From assembly GCA_019308525.1 (NCBI GenBank), contig JAFDIC010000012.1, positions 1 through 30,651 of the forward strand: a stretch of 30,651 nt of DNA. Direction: 5' to 3'. The notes under the pieces were generated by a model that did no database searches, was not told the DNA's origin, and saw nothing but the letters and a program-made list of their open reading frames with translations. The stretch is from Deltaproteobacteria bacterium. Lineage in GTDB: Bacteria; Desulfobacterota; DSM-4660; Desulfatiglandales; HGW-15. Below are positions 30,329-30,651 of this stretch, piece after piece. Position 1 is the stretch's first letter. Each line of letters starts with the position of its first letter. Position numbers and translations under genes: made by a program.

Positions 30329-30651
30329 GAACCCGCAAGAAAAGGAGACCCAAGAAACATCGGGACAGAAGGGGGATATATATTCTCCCGAATCTTTTCA
30401 CATCGGCGAGTCTTTTCGGGGGCTTCTATGCAATCATCGCGGCAATCCAGGGGAGGTACGAAGCAGGAGCTGTTGCGGTGGTCCTTTCCGGGGTATTGGA
30501 CGGTATCGACGGGAGGATAGCCAGGTATACGAAGACCAGCAGCCTTTTCGGGACGGAATACGATTCTTTGGCCGACCTGGTGGCCTTTGGAGTGGCCCCT
30601 GCAATAATTGTGTACCAGTGGGCTCTAAAACCTTTCGGCCGGCTAGGATGG
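30325..30651 (+). CDS. pssA: CDP-diacylglycerol-serine O-phosphatidyltransferase (partial, runs off the window)
   Basis: PssA condenses CDP-diacylglycerol with serine to phosphatidylserine, the substrate of Psd, in the inner membrane. The 109 residues visible show a basic N-terminus (MRTRKKRRPKKHRDRRG), ILPNLFTSASLFGGFYAI, and the CDP-alcohol phosphotransferase motif DGIDGRIARYTKTSSLFGTEYDSLADLVAFG with all its aspartates. The sequence is cut by the window edge. The ATG overlaps the psd stop by 4 bp (ATGA). The type II (Bacillus/Gram-negative delta-type) PssA assignment rests on the psd-pssA pairing; related phosphatidylglycerolphosphate synthase is less likely. Confidence 0.92.
   Translation, partial: MRTRKKRRPKKHRDRRGIYILPNLFTSASLFGGFYAIIAAIQGRYEAGAVAVVLSGVLDGIDGRIARYTKTSSLFGTEYDSLADLVAFGVAPAIIVYQWALKPFGRLGW

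Overview
The window is a chromosomal segment from a Gram-negative bacterium, most likely a Desulfobacterota (deltaproteobacterial) anaerobe. This is inferred from lipid A and outer-membrane genes (lpxC, mltA), a short EF-Ts, split-subunit glyQ/glyS, and a branched-chain-amino-acid-type ABC transporter operon with a fatty-acyl-CoA-ligase-type gene inside it. Nearly every sizeable gene belongs to a known family. I see no rRNA, tRNA, CRISPR array, prophage or insertion sequence.

Layout. (1) Positions 1-7227: an aroE-like shikimate dehydrogenase paralog with a hairpin-rich leader, convergent lpxC, the lipoprotein murein transglycosylase mltA, convergent glyQ-glyS (glyS is broken by a frameshifting deletion), and a small conserved-looking protein. 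(2) Positions 7228-10513, minus strand: a degenerate CAAAT-type repeat patch, recO, an AMP-binding acyl-CoA synthetase-like gene with its own terminator, and a LEA14-like lipoprotein. (3) Positions 10691-17793, minus strand: the operon livG - acyl-CoA synthetase - livH - livM - livJ-like - livF, probably from a promoter near 18110 whose -10 lies in a 16-bp palindrome. Upstream are dgt and a small overlapping gene. (4) Positions 19948-28363, plus strand: rpsB-tsf-pyrH-frr-uppS-cdsA, then a UDP-glucuronate decarboxylase-like gene inserted before dxr-rseP. This is the classic translation/envelope cluster with one extra sugar-nucleotide gene that has its own promoter. (5) Positions 28364-30651: a long imperfect inverted-repeat element, tsaB with a repeat-derived C-terminal tail, a second CAAAT-type repeat patch, a consensus-perfect sigma70 promoter, and psd-pssA (pssA runs off the end).

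Functionally, the right half supplies phospholipid synthesis (CdsA makes CDP-diacylglycerol, PssA makes phosphatidylserine, Psd makes phosphatidylethanolamine), undecaprenyl carrier (Dxr, UppS), envelope-stress proteolysis (RseP) and translation. The middle supplies import and CoA activation of an organic acid whose identity the sequence does not reveal.

The points most worth a second look are two gene lesions of similar size: a roughly 56-59 nt out-of-frame loss in glyS and a roughly 57-60 nt in-frame loss in psd that removes the catalytic-Asp PADG segment. Next are a possible structural switch in the rpsB leader, the recO start just behind a terminator, and the degenerate active-site motifs of the synthetase at 8291-9817. 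I found no convincing evidence of an entirely new multi-gene system.
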